A stretch of DNA of 64,000 nt. It comes from Cepaea nemoralis (lineage: Eukaryota > Mollusca > Gastropoda > Stylommatophora > Helicidae). Position numbers and translations under genes: made by a program. The first letter of the stretch is position 1. Each line of letters starts with the position of its first letter. The notes beneath the pieces were generated by a model, which worked only from the letters and a program-made list of their open reading frames with translations, made no database searches and was not told the origin of the DNA. Where the stretch lies: NCBI GenBank assembly GCA_014155875.1, contig JACEFZ010003425.1, forward strand, positions 124,001 to 188,000, given 5' to 3'. This document shows positions 1-10,160 of this stretch, in pieces.

Positions 1-118
1 CACGCTCACTCATTCACTCTCCCGCTCACTCATTCACTCTCCCGTTCACTCATTCACTCTCCCGCTCACTCATTCACTCTCACGCTCACTCGTTCTGTCT
101 CTCATTCACACTCACTGA
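1..118. repeat. 20-bp minisatellite (CT-rich)
   Basis: Imperfect tandem copies of a roughly 20-bp unit built on 'cgctcactcattcactctcc' begin at or before the window edge and decay after about 100. Both halves of the unit are themselves similar, so slippage within a CTCA/CATT-rich tract is the likely origin. No coding signal. Confidence 0.85.
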
Positions 119-269
119 CTCTCTCACTCAAACTACAGTAATGAACATGAGTTTATATTATGCATGATAAAATCAAATGGTATTTAACAGATAATATGAC
201 AGATGAGAATACACAAACATATGGATTCGCGTGTTACATAATATGCGTGTTACATGACATGCATCTGCT

Positions 270-270
270 C

Positions 271-336
<66 letters not shown>

Positions 337-377
337 CTGTATTCTTTCATATACACACACTCACACGCATGCGCGCG

Positions 378-410
<33 letters not shown>

Positions 411-573
411 CAACTCTCCCACTGTCTCACTCTCTAACACACAATCCTTCACACACACACACACACTCACTCTCTCAATCACACTCTCTCACACATACAC
501 ATACACATGAACGCATGCACATGAACGCATGCACGCACGCATACACTCCCTCACTCACTCTCACACATAAACG
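270..573. repeat. Compound CT/CA microsatellite
   Basis: A (CT)n run from about 273 to 327 passes through a short GT stretch into CA-rich sequence (about 345-575) with an uninterrupted (CA)n near 381-408 and a GCGCGC core near 370. It ends where LINE A homology begins. The open frames across it are only translations of SLSL or THTH dipeptide repeats. Confidence 0.95.
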
Positions 574-739
574 TACGTAAAGAAAGTCAAGTATACAGCA
601 GGAAACCTTAAATATGACTTGTGCAAATTGAAAACTGACAAAGAAATACAAGATAATTTTAACATAGAAGTAAAGAACAAATTTGATTTATTGTCTGATC
701 TAGAGATCCTTTTTTCAAGATGTATATGATCAATAGGAA

Positions 740-1383
740 ATGCTGAAGAATTCAATCAGTTGTGCAGCAGACAAAACTATTCCAAAAGTAAAGAAAGTGG
801 GCCGTAAGACATGGATGAATGAAGAAATTTTACAACTAATGGAAACAAGAAGACAGAACAAAAATAATCCTGCCAAATATGAAGAAATTCACAGAAAAGT
901 CAGAACCTTATGTAAGGAGGCAAAAGAAACATGGCTTGAGAAAAATTGCAAGGAAATTGAAGAACAACAAAACAGTAAAAATGCGAAACTAATGCACAAA
1001 AGAATTCAGGAGCTTACTAATCAAAGAACAAGTACATCAGCAGGCTGCCTAAAGACAAAAGATGGAAGAGTCATAATAGAAAAAGATCAGATCTTACATG
1101 TATGGTCAGATTACGTGAAAAACCTTTATGACGACAACAGAGACGAACATTACGATATTCAAAATAATAATGAAGGACCAGCAATTTTGAAGATGGAGGT
1201 TCAGAATGCTCTTAACCATATGAAATCTGGCAAGACCCCCGGTTCAGACAGCGTCACAACAGAAATGATTAATGCTTTAGAAGAATATGGAATAGATAAA
1301 GTTACCAGTCTGCTTAATACAATATATGATACTGGAAATATACCTCAGGAGTTATGTAATTCTGTATTTATTGCAATCCCAAA
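740..1383 (+). pseudogene. Reverse transcriptase, N-terminal half (LINE A)
   Basis: Encodes the pre-RT linker (about residues 1-140) and RT fingers of LINE A. The block 'KSGKTPGSDSVTTEMINALE' (about residues 160-180) is the classic conserved start of non-LTR RT domains, and 'NSVFIAIP' leads to the next RT block. At codon 212 the reading leaves LINE A and enters LINE B, where the frame closes at 1490-1492. The true continuation is at 2913 in the same phase: the last shared codons GCA ATC CCA occur at 1373 and 2913. Not functional: no endonuclease, split, and frameshifted upstream near 727-740. Confidence 0.85.
1373..1383 (+). repeat. Target-site duplication of LINE B, left copy
   Basis: GCAATCCCAAA here is repeated exactly at 2913-2923, directly flanking LINE B (1384-2912). 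Removing the insert and one copy restores an open LINE A frame. Confidence 0.85.
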
Positions 1384-2852
1384 TTGTTGGAAAAGTATTT
1401 GCCAGAATTGTTCTGCGCAGACTTCAAGTCCTAGGAGATCAAGTCTACCCCGAATCACAGTGTGGCTTTCGACAGAACCGGTCTACCACTGATATGATAT
1501 TCTCATTGCGACAAATGCAAGAAAAATGCCGTGAACAGAATCAACCACTGTTTATTGCCTTCATCGACCTCACAAAGGCATTTGATTTGGTCAGTCGTGA
1601 GGGTCTGTTCAAGGCACTAAAGAAGATTGGCTGCCCACCAACTCTTCTGTCCATTGTGGAATCGTTCCACACAGGCATGAAGGGTATAATCAAGTTTGAT
1701 GGTGCAACTTCTGAAGAATTTGAAATCAAGAGTGGAGTTAAGCAAGGTTGTGTACTAGCTCCCACCCTCTTTGGAATATACTTTTCACTTCTACTGAAAT
1801 ATGCATTTCGTGATCAGGATGGTGGTATATACATTCACTCACGCTCAGATGGCGGCCTCTACAATGCTCAGAGATTGAAGGCTAAGACCAAAATTAGGAG
1901 GGTACTGATCAGAGAGTTGCTTTTTGCAGATGATGCTGCAGTTACGACCCACTCTGAGGAAGAATTGCAATGTCTACTATCTGCATTCTCCAATGCTTGT
2001 TCTGAATTTGGTTTAACAATTAGCAAAAAGAAGACACAGATTATGTCACAAGGTGCACATGGGGTACCATCAATCTTTATTGACGACGCCGCACTAGAGA
2101 TAGTAGACCATTTTACATATCTAGGATCAGTGGTAAATAGCAAATTATCCCTAGATCAGGAAATCAACATCCGGATTGGTAAGGCAGCAACAACAATGAA
2201 CAGGTTAAGAAAAAGAGTCTGGGAGAACAGGAAGCTTACTGCCAAAACAAAAGTCCTTGTCTATCAAGCCTGTGTCCTTAGTACTCTTCTCTATGGCAGT
2301 GAAACCTGGACAACTTACTCACACCAAGAGAACAATTTAAACAGCTTTCATATGCGGTGTCTGCGAAGCATTCTTGGTATTAAGTGGCAAGACAAAATCA
2401 CAAATACTGAAGTATTGGAAAGATCAGGTTGTGTGACAGTTTATTCCATGCTCAGTCTTCGTAGACTTAGATGGATAGGACATCTTAGGAGGATGGATGA
2501 TGGTAGAATACCAAAGGATATCTTTTTTGGTGAATTACAGATGGGTAAGAGATCTCAGGGTCGGCCTCTACTACGATACAAAGATGTGTGTAAGCGGGAC
2601 ATGATTGATACAGGCATTGATAATGCACATTGGGAGCAAGTCGCCGCTGAACGTGTTGCATGGAGGGCAAATATCAGAAATGGAATAAAGTCAAAGGAGA
2701 AAATTATTGCAGAAAAGTCACACACCAAGCGTTTGAGACGTAAGATGGTGCATGATGGTGGAAATGACCACGTGTTCACATGCACCCACTGTGAACGGAC
2801 ATTTACAGCGCAAATTGGCCTTATCAGTCACACTCGCTACCGCCATAGTTAA
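1384..2852 (+). pseudogene. Reverse transcriptase C-terminal part with zinc-finger-like end (LINE B)
   Basis: One intact frame of about 490 codons covering RT palm, thumb and C terminus. Catalytic motif A 'FIDLTKAFD' has its Asp codon at 1566-1568. Motif C 'FADD' is intact at 1923-1934. Later blocks TYLGSV, GSETWT and RRLRWIGHLRRM are typical of LINE RT thumb regions. The tail ends with C-x2-C-x12-H-x4-H (2781-2849), a probable C2H2-type nucleic-acid-binding finger seen at the C terminus of several LINE families. The frame has no stops, so the insertion may be fairly young, but lacking the 5' half it cannot make a complete enzyme. The in-frame ATG at 1326 belongs to LINE A sequence, so it is not the element's own start. 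Confidence 0.85.
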
Positions 2853-2884
2853 AAGTTATTATGCCTTTTTAAAGCACAAACTAT

Positions 2885-2898
2885 CGTCTGTCAAGACG
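2885..2898 (+). other. 3'-terminal hairpin of LINE B
   Basis: CGTCT-GTCA-AGACG forms a 5-bp stem with a 4-nt loop 14 bases before the insertion end. Many LINEs have a 3' stem-loop recognised by their own RT; that role is inferred here. Confidence 0.5.
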
Positions 2899-2912
2899 GC
2901 AAGGTGCCAATG

Positions 2913-2923
2913 GCAATCCCAAA
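2913..2923 (+). repeat. Target-site duplication of LINE B, right copy
   Basis: Exact repeat of 1373-1383 (GCAATCCCAAA). Confidence 0.85.
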
Positions 2924-4181
2924 GAAATCCGGAGCCTTGGAATGTGATCAAAATCGAACAATTAGTATAATGAGTCACATCAAGAAGATTTTGCTAAGAA
3001 TTATCATGCAAAGAGTTAGGAGGAAAATACAACCTGAAATAGGAGATCAATGTGGGTTTGTAGAAGGCAAGGGTGCAATAAATGCTGTGTATATACTGAG
3101 AACCGTAATCGAACGTTCTATAGAAGTAAACAAAGATCTACACCTTTGCTTTATTGACTACACAAAGGCTTTCGATAAAGTGAGACATGTCGACATGATA
3201 AGGATGCTTGAAGATCTACAAATTGATGAAAAAGACCTTAGACTTGTAAAGAACATATATTGGAAACAACAAGCTGCCATAAGCGTTGATAATGAAGTAA
3301 GCCAATATCAGCCTATTAAGAGAGGTGTGAGACAGGGATGTGTAATGTCTCCAGATCTGTTTTCCCTGTACAGTGAAAGTATTTTCAGAAATATTGAAGA
3401 TATGGAAGGAATCAACATTGGGGGACGATGCATCAATAACATTAGATATGCACATGATACAGTCTTGATTGCAGACAATGAACAGGACCTGCAAAATTTA
3501 GTAGATGCGGTTGTTACACACAGTGAACAACTAGGGTTAGAATTAAATTGTAAAAAGACACAGATTATGGTCGTCACTAGGAAGAACGAAATACCACAAT
3601 GTAATATACAAGTAAATGGGAATATTCTTCAACAAGTGAATAGGTACAATTATCTCGGAACAGTAATAACATCTGATGGGAGATGCCTTGAAGAGATTAG
3701 AACAAGAATCGCCATGGCAAAAGTAGCCTTTAGCAAGATGAAAAACATACTGACCAATAAAAAGATGTCAATTGAAACGAGAAAAAGAGTGTTGAGATGC
3801 TACATAGAACCTGTACTCTTATATGGATGTGAAGCTTGGACAATGAGCAGTCAGGCTGAAAAACATCTGTTGGCTGTAGAAATGTGGTTTCTGAGGAAAA
3901 TGCAAAGAATACCATGGACAGCCAGAAAAACCAATGAACAAGTTCTTCAAGAAACAAATAAAGATCGGAAACTGATTAGAGACATTAGACGTAGACAGTC
4001 ACAATTTTTTGGGCATGTTATGAGAAGAAATGATCTGGAGAACTTGGTGACAACTGGTAAGATCGAGGGGAACAGACCAAGGGGAAGACCTAGAAGCAAG
4101 TACCTGGATGGCTTGGCCTTGTGGCATGGTCGAAACAGAAACACGGAGCTGATCCACGACTCTGGTGATCGAGTGAGATGA
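2913..4181 (+). pseudogene. Reverse transcriptase, C-terminal part (LINE A)
   Basis: Covers RT from the AIPK block to the end. Motif A 'FIDYTKAFDKV' is near 3150-3180. Motif C reads Y-A-H-D (3447-3458) where Y-A-D-D is required, so one catalytic Asp is lost. Downstream blocks include YNYLGTVITSDGRC, YGCEAWTMSSQAEKHL and FFGHVMRRNDLENL. The frame stops at TGA 4179-4181, where other copies have TGG (Trp); the ancestral stop is TGA 4218-4220 after Y-R-H-G-T. The copy is therefore dead several ways over. Confidence 0.85.
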
Positions 4182-4221
4182 CAGAACATGTCCGCCCACG
4201 CTTACCGGCATGGCACATGAT

Positions 4222-4645
4222 GGCTGGATGCACCGCTTTCTGGGACAAACATTTGTCAGCACAAACAGGAAGCATTTCCTTATGAATGTTCTTTGCAGGC
4301 AGGCCTTATGCCCGCAAACAACGCACAACAGCACGTTGCTCTTTGCTTGTACACTCCATAAGTACAGTCGCCATTTTGTTTATGCGCTGCGCATGCGCAC
4401 GAGACACCTTGTGCCACCTGACTAACGGGAATATAATGTTCGATGTTGCTGTCACCTAATGACACCTGTAGAAAACACCAACTACATTATACCTGCCATC
4501 TCACAGAACTGTGTTACTTACTTATTGACTCGTCCTCCTATATACAAGTTGTACATCATGTTAACAAACAAGAAACGGAAAGAACTAATTTACACGCCTA
4601 GTGATGTACTAGGCATATGGTGCTAAACCCACACTTTATAGAACA
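4222..4645. other. Unassigned interval downstream of LINE A
   Basis: No coding, RNA or repeat feature recognised. Base composition is ordinary and there is no internal repetition. Confidence 0.4.
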
Positions 4646-4647
4646 AT

Positions 4648-7110
4648 CGGCAGTCGGCGCGTGACGTAGTCAGACTCGGGCCGATCGCCTTTACTCCACA
4701 AAACATTTCCTACAGCCATATTAGGCTGTGTCGAGTAGGTGCTCCTATAGCCATATTAGGCTGTGTCGACTAGGTGCTCCTACAGCCATATTAGACTGTG
4801 TCGACTAGGTGCTCCTACAGCCATATTAGGCTGTGTCGACTAGGTGCTCCTACAGCCATATTAGGCTATGTGGGCTAGGTGCTCCTACAGCCATATTAGG
4901 CTATGTGGACTAGGTGCTCCTACAGCCATATTAGGCTGTGTCGACTAGGTGCTCCTACAGCCATATTAGGCTGTGTCGGCTAGGTGCTCCTACAGCCATA
5001 TTAGGCTATGTGGACTAGGTGCTCCTACAGCCATATTAGGCTGTGTCGACTAGGTGCTCCTACAGCCATATTAGGCTGTGTCGACTAGGTGCTCCTACAG
5101 CCATATTAGGCTGTGTCGACTAGGTGCTCCTACAGCCATATTAGGCTGTGTCGACTAGGTGCTCCTACAGCCATATTAGGCTGTGTCGGCTAGGTGCTCC
5201 TACAGCCATATTAGGCTGTGTCGGCTAGGTGCTCCTACAGCCATATTAGGCTGTGTCGGCTAGGTGCTCCTACAGCCATATTAGGCTGTGTCGGCTAGGT
5301 GCTCCTACAGCCATATTAGGCTGTGTCGACTAGGTGCTCCTACAGCCATATTAGGCTGTGTCGGCTAGGTGCTCCTACAGCCATATTAGGCTGTGTCGGC
5401 TAGGTGCTCCTACAGCCATATTAGGCTGTGTCGGCTAGGTGCTCCTACAGCCATATTAGGCTGTGTCGGCTAGGTGCTCCTACAGCCATATTAGGCTGTG
5501 TCGACTAGGTGCTCCTACAGCCATATTAGGCTGTGTCGGCTAGGTGCTCCTACAGCCATATTAGGCTGTGTCGGCTAGGTGCTCCTACAGCCATATTAGG
5601 CTATGTGGGCTAGGTGCTCCTACAGCCATATTAGGCTATGTGGACTAGATGCTCCTACAGCCATATTAGGCTATGTGGACTAGATGCTCCTACAGCCATA
5701 TTAGGCTATGTGGACTAGGTGCTCCTACAGCCATATTAGGCTATGTGGACTAGGTGCTCCTACAGCCATATTAGGCTATGTGGGCTAGGTGCTCCTATAG
5801 CCATATTAGGCTATGTGGGCTAGGTGCTCCTATAGCCATATTAGGCTGTGTGGACTAGGTGCTCCTACAGCCATATTAGGCTATGTCGACTAGGTGCTCC
5901 TACAGCCATATTAGGCTGTGTCGACTAGGTGCTCCTACAGCCATATTAGGCTGTGTCGACTAGGTGCTCCTACAGCCATATTAGGCTGTGTCGACTAGGT
6001 GCTCCTACAGCCATATTAGGCTGTGTCGACTAGGTGCTCCTATAGCCATATTAGGCTGTGTCGACTAGGTGCTCCTATAGCCATATTAGGCTGTGTCGAC
6101 TAGGTGCTCCTATAGCCATATTAGGCTGTGTCGAGTAGGTGCTCCTATAGCCATATTAGGCTGTGTCGACTAGGTGCTCCTATAGCCATATTAGGCTGTG
6201 TGGACTAGGTGCTCCTATAGCCATATTAGGCTATGTGGACTAGGTGCTCCTATAGCCATATTAGGCTATGTGGACTAGGTGCTCCTATAGCCATATTAGG
6301 CTATGTGGACTAGATGCTCCTATAGCCATATTAGGCTATGTGGACTAGGTGATCCTACAGCCATATTAGGCTATGTGGTCTAGGTGCTCCTATAGCCATA
6401 TTAGGCTGTGTTGTCTAGGTGCTCCTATAGCCATATTAGGCTGTGTCGAGTAGGTGCTCCTATAGCATATTAGGCTGTGTCGAGAAGGTGCTCCTTTAGC
6501 CATATTAGGCTGTGTCGAGTAGGTGCTCCTATAGCCATATTAGGCTGTGTCGAGTAGGTGCTCCTATAGCCATATTAGGCTGTGTCGAGTAGGTGCTCCT
6601 ATAGCCATATTAGGCTGTGTCGACTAGGTGCTCCTATAGCCATATTAGGCTGTGTCGAGTAGGCGCTCCTTTAGCCATATTAGGCTGTGTCGAGTAGGTG
6701 CTCCTATAGCCATATTAGGCTGTGTCGAGTAGGTGCTCCTATAGCCATATTAGGCTGTGTCGAGTAGGTGCTCCTATAGCCATATTAGGCTGTATCGAGT
6801 AGGTCCTCCTATAGCCATATAGGCTGTGTCGAGTAGGTGCTCCTATAGCCATATTAGGCTGTGTCGACTAGGTGCTCCTATAGCCATATTAGGCTGTGTC
6901 GATTAGGTGCTCCTATAGCCATATTAGGATGTGTCGACTAGGTGCTCCTATAGCCATATTAGGCTGTGTCGAGTAGGTGCTCCTATAGCCATATTAGGTT
7001 GTGTCGACTAGGTGCTCGGGTCAATTTAAAACATCAGTCATGATGCGGATTTGAACCCATGGCAATTAAGCCGGCAGACGAGCGTCTCTTTCATCTTTGA
7101 ACTAATTGTT
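4648..7110 (-). mobile_element. SINE4-like element expanded by an internal minisatellite
   Basis: Both flanks of the 35-bp array match one repeat at 41,090-41,348. The left flank (about 4,648-4,710: tgacgta..., ...gggccg..., aaaacatttcc) matches 41,155-41,215. The right flank (7,018-7,095: gggtcaatttaaaacat..., gaacccatgg) matches 41,248-41,300. On the minus strand the right flank contains 'gggttcaaatccgc', which fits a pol III B box, so the element reads as tRNA-derived and minus-oriented. The 35-bp unit replaces a single 36-bp segment of the relative. Confidence 0.6.
4711..7017. repeat. 35-bp minisatellite, about 66 copies
   Basis: Unit starts tacagccatattaggctg and ends ctaggtgctcc (35 bp). 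Variants at the centre (tgtgtcgac, tgtgtcggc, tgtgtcgag, tatgtggac) form runs of neighbouring identical types, as expected from local amplification. The unit contains an inverted repeat ACAGCC-atatta-GGCTGT; some units carry ATAGCC or GGCTAT, but the arms vary independently, so pairing is not strictly kept. A few 1-bp deletions occur (near 6,466 and 6,820). Confidence 0.95.
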
Positions 7111-7193
7111 TCTTTGCAATTAGCAATTTAGAGAAAAATGCAAGCCTCGGGGCAAACGAAGTTAAAGCTACGATTGGCTGAAGTAGAATGAGT

Positions 7194-7525
7194 CATGATA
7201 TCTCCTAGGACAACAAAGTCCTGATATCTCCTTGGACATCCTGATATCTCCTAGGACAACAAAATCCTGATATCTCATAGGACAACAGAGTCCTGATATC
7301 TCTTAGGACAACTAAGTCCTGATATCTCCTTGGACAACAGAGTCCTGATATTTCCTAGGATAATAGAGTTCTGATATCTCCTAATACAACATAATCATGA
7401 TATCTCCTTGGACAACAGAGTCCTGATATCTCCTAGGATAACACAATCCTGATATCTCCTAATGCAACAGGGTCACGTTATCGCCAAGGACAACAGAGTC
7501 ATGATATCTCCTAGGACAACAGAGT
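7194..7525. repeat. 26-bp minisatellite, left part
   Basis: Unit about 'gatatctcctaggacaacag' plus 'agtcac' (26 bp), each beginning with the palindrome GATATC and containing CCTAGG. The array is interrupted at 7,526 by a LINE fragment and resumes at about 7,915. Confidence 0.9.
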
Positions 7526-7914
7526 CACGATTGATTGATTGATTGATCTAGGAACCGACATCACAGCATCCGAGGCATTCCCATAGGCGCTCCGTCCCAT
7601 CCTCAGCAGCCAACGAAGCGTTCCAACACCAATAGTACCAGTAGCAATCTGATTATATGACCGTCTCGCCTTTCCTCTGAGCGTCGAGCGTCGGCCAGAT
7701 CCCCTCGTCACTCCTTGCTACCTCATTCTTGCCTGACCATGATTATGCATTTGCTCCTCCGACAAGGCCGCAACCACGTCTGCCTTGTCATGCATCAATA
7801 CTCCACCAAGTTTTGCAGAGCCAGCCAATCTGTCCGCCTGTTCATTCCTCGGCACACCAGCATGCCCCGGAGAAAAGATCCAGGCGATGCTTGCCACCCG
7901 TGACCGAAGCAAGC
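7526..7914 (-). mobile_element. LINE F fragment, RNase H end, inserted in the 26-bp array
   Basis: The minus strand reads W-I-F-S-P-G-H-A-G-V-P-R-N-E-Q-A-D-R-L-A-G, the C-terminal RNase H motif found in RNase-H-bearing LINEs (I/R1-like groups). It continues through TIGVGTLRWLLRMG to a 3' tail made of (AATC)n, seen on the plus strand as gattgattgattgatt at 7,530-7,545. The same 3' region lies at 26.5-26.9 kb. The 5' end is truncated within RNase H. 'cacgat' at both junctions may be the target-site duplication, though it is also part of the array unit. Confidence 0.75.
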
Positions 7915-8478
7915 CACGATATCTCCTAAGACAACATAGTCACGATATCTCCTAGGACAACAGGGTCACGATATTTCCCAGGACAACAGAGTCATGATAT
8001 CTTCTAGGGCAACATGCCATGATATCGCCTAGGACAACATAGTCACGATATCTCCTAGGACAACAGAGTCACGATATCTCCTAGGACAATGGAGTCACGA
8101 TATCTCCTAGGACAACATAGTTATGATATCTCCTAGGACAACATAGTCACGATATCTCCTAGGACAACAGAGTCACGATATCTCCTAAGACAATGGAGTC
8201 ACGATATCTCCTAGGACAACATAGTTATGCTATCTCCTAGGACAACAGAGTCATGATATCTTCTAGGACATCATGCCATGATATCGCCTAGGACATCAGA
8301 GTAATGATATCTCCTAAGACAGCAGTCATAATATCTCCTTTGACAACATAGTCATAATATCTCCTTTGACAACATAGTCATAATATCTCCTAGGACAACA
8401 GAGCCATGATAACTCCTAGGACAGCATGCCATGATATCTCCTAGGACAACAGAGTCATGATATACTCTAGGACAACAG
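7915..8478. repeat. 26-bp minisatellite, right part
   Basis: Continuation of the GATATC-containing 26-bp unit with more point variation (agtcacg, agtcatg, atgccatg). It gives way at about 8,478 to a different 35-bp unit. Confidence 0.9.
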
Positions 8479-8836
8479 AAGATAAAAGTTATAAGTGTCT
8501 AGGATAGAATCAATTGTATAAAGTAATAAGTGTCTAGGATAGAATCAATTGTATAATGTAATAAGTGTCTAGCGTAGAATACGTTGGAAAAAGTAATAAA
8601 TTTCTATAGTAGAATCAGTCGTGTAAAGTGATAAGTGTCTATGGTAGAATCGGTTGAATAAAGTAATACGTGTCTAGGGTATAATCAGCTGTATAAAGTA
8701 ATAATTGTCTAGATTAGAATAAGGTGGATAAAGTAATAAGTGTCTATAGTAGAATCAGTCGTGTAAAGTGATAAGTGTCTAGGGTAGAATCAGTTGGATA
8801 AAGTAATAAGTGTCTGGGGTATAATCAGCTGTATTT
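8479..8836. repeat. 35-bp AT-rich minisatellite, left part
   Basis: Unit about 'agtaataagtgtctagggta' plus 'gaatcagttggataa' (35 bp). Unrelated to the 35-bp array at 4.7 kb. Interrupted at 8,837 by a SINE1 copy and resumes at 9,032. Confidence 0.9.
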
Positions 8837-9031
8837 TAGTTGCATGTCCTTCACATGACGTAGCAGTCAACCCCAGCATTTTCGCTGTTCGTGATTCCTG
8901 GGCAAATTTTACGTTCAGTAGTTTGCCATTGCTTTCTGAACGACCGGCTCATATACCTTTTTAGAAAAAACCAGCAACGCTGTGTTTCGAACCCGGGTAT
9001 ACGGGTTCACAAACCGCGTTCACAAGCCCTT
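8837..9031 (-). mobile_element. SINE1 copy inside the 35-bp array
   Basis: Plus-strand text runs from the gcatgtcc end through 'gtagtttgccattgctttct' to a tRNA-like head. Read on the minus strand it has a B-box-like 'gggttcgaaac' and the core ggcaaactactgaacgtaa. Same family as 22,798-23,047, which shows the full sense structure. Confidence 0.8.
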
Positions 9032-9252
9032 CAAGTAATAATTGTCTAGATTAGAATCAGGTGGATAAAATAATAAGTGCCTATAGTACAATCAGTCGTG
9101 TAAAGTGATAAGTGTCTAAGGTAGAATCAGTTGGATAAAGTAATAAGTGTCTAGGGTAGAATCAGCTGTATAAAGTAATAGGTGTCACTAGCGGAATCAA
9201 TTTATAATATCCGCCTAGTGCAAGCGAAGATAAAGTAATAAAAGCCTAGAGT
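9032..9252. repeat. 35-bp AT-rich minisatellite, right part
   Basis: Resumes the unit interrupted by SINE1, with three or four more copies that decay after about 9,200. Confidence 0.85.
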
Positions 9253-9410
9253 AGAATGAGTTGACAATGATATCTGCCCGGGGACGATGAACTAAGACTG
9301 CAGCTGGAGCAGCATGACTAGAAGTGACGGCTGCATGTGACTATGTGTGTAAAGAATCATCTAGGGCAAAGCGGGTCAATGCACCCACTGAATGGGACTT
9401 ATTGATTTAA

Positions 9411-9909
9411 ATAGCTAGGACATAGTGGGTGAAGGTGCCCACTGACTGGAGCTGAATGCTGTCTATAGCTAGGACATAGTGGGTGAAGGTGCCCACTGAC
9501 TGGAGCTGAATGCTGTCTATAGCTAGGACACTGTGGGTGAAGGTACCCACTGACTGGAGCTGACTGTTGTCAAAAGCTGGGACATGGTGGGTGAAGGTAT
9601 CCACTGACTGGAGCTGAATGTTGTCAATAGCTGGGACATAGTGGGTGAAGGTACCCACTGACTGGAGCTGAATGTTGTCAATCACTGGGACAGAGTGGGT
9701 GAAGGTACCCACTGACTGGAGCTGAATGTTGTCAATAGCTGGGACATAGTGGGTGAAGGTACCCACTGACTGGAGCTGAATGTTGTCAATAGCTGGGACA
9801 TAGTGGGTGAAGGTACCCACTGACTGGAGCTGAATGTTGTCAATAGCTGGGACATAGTGGGTGAAGGTACCCACTGACTGGAGCTGAATGTTGTCAATAG
9901 CTAGGACAT
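9411..9909. repeat. 54-bp minisatellite, about 9 copies
   Basis: Unit about 'gctgggacatagtgggtgaa' + 'ggtacccactgactggagct' + 'gaatgttgtcaata' (54 bp). Each unit holds AGTGGGT-gaaggt-ACCCACT, a perfect 7-bp inverted repeat. As 54 is a multiple of 3, the minus strand stays open for 178 codons repeating an 18-residue period (PAIDNIQLQSVGTFTHYV); there is no independent evidence of coding. One unit-like remnant lies beyond the SINE at about 10,162-10,186. Confidence 0.9.
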
Positions 9910-10160
9910 AAAAAGTTAGTCCATGTCCTTTCCAGGACGTCAACTCCCGCTTTTATTGGCTGTTTGTGATCTACCCGGAAATGTTCAGGTAAGTAGTTTT
10001 GCCATTGCTTTGTGAACTGCCAAAGTCTCACCATATTCAAATCAAAGTAAAGCGATCAGTATTCAAGTCGCCCACGGCTGATATCGAACCCTCGACTGGG
10101 TATATCGGGGAATTGTAAAACTGCGCGTCGCGTCTCACTATCCCTAAGCAACAGCGCTGT
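9910..10160 (-). mobile_element. SINE1b copy inserted in the 54-bp array
   Basis: A SINE1 variant with a longer middle (shared with 33.0, 39.8 and 43.6 kb). The plus strand shows aggacgtcaactccc, gtagttttgccattgctttg, and 'gatatcgaaccctcgactgg', which is the B box in reverse. It is flanked by tagctaggacat (9,898-9,909) and tagcaaggacat (10,162-10,173), a likely 12-bp target-site duplication with one mismatch. Confidence 0.8.

Larger units (their letters stand above)
574..1383 (+). mobile_element. LINE A (RTE-like), 5' piece
   Basis: Left half of a 5'-truncated non-LTR retrotransposon. From 583 a frame reads K-V-K-Y-T-A-G-N-L-K-Y-D-L, the linker between endonuclease and reverse transcriptase in RTE-like LINEs, and stops at TGA 727-729. 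A +1 shift then puts the homology in the frame beginning at 740. The endonuclease is missing. Homology resumes at 2913 after an inserted LINE (B). Minus-strand copies at 28.6-30.1 kb confirm that both halves belong to one family. The clade is judged from motifs and short 3' tails, not from a tree. Confidence 0.85.
1384..2912 (+). mobile_element. LINE B, 5'-truncated non-LTR retrotransposon nested in LINE A
   Basis: A separate LINE family inserted into LINE A and bounded by the 11-bp duplication GCAATCCCAAA. It starts inside the RT at I-V-G-K-V-F-A-R-I-V-L, the usual form of a reverse-transcription insertion with 5' truncation. The coding part runs to TAA at 2850-2852 and is followed by a 60-bp 3' UTR with a small hairpin (2885-2898). 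There is no poly(A) tail. Protein sequence and the C-terminal zinc-knuckle-like motif distinguish it from A, C and D. Clade not determined. Confidence 0.85.
2913..4221 (+). mobile_element. LINE A (RTE-like), 3' piece
   Basis: Resumes LINE A after the LINE B insertion, in phase with the frame from 740. It ends at 'cggcatggcacatgatgg', the same terminus found in the minus-strand copies at 26,978, 28,629, 33,184 and 36,535. A shared 3' end with variable 5' ends and short (ATG)n-type tails is the signature of 5'-truncating RTE-like LINEs. Confidence 0.85.

Noticed and set aside
160..580. Several overlapping open frames near the left edge
   Set aside because: All read (CT)n and (CA)n as Ser-Leu and Thr-His dipeptides.
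1326..1383. ATG at 1326 as the start of the LINE B protein
   Set aside because: This part is LINE A sequence read in another frame; LINE B begins at 1384 and is 5'-truncated.
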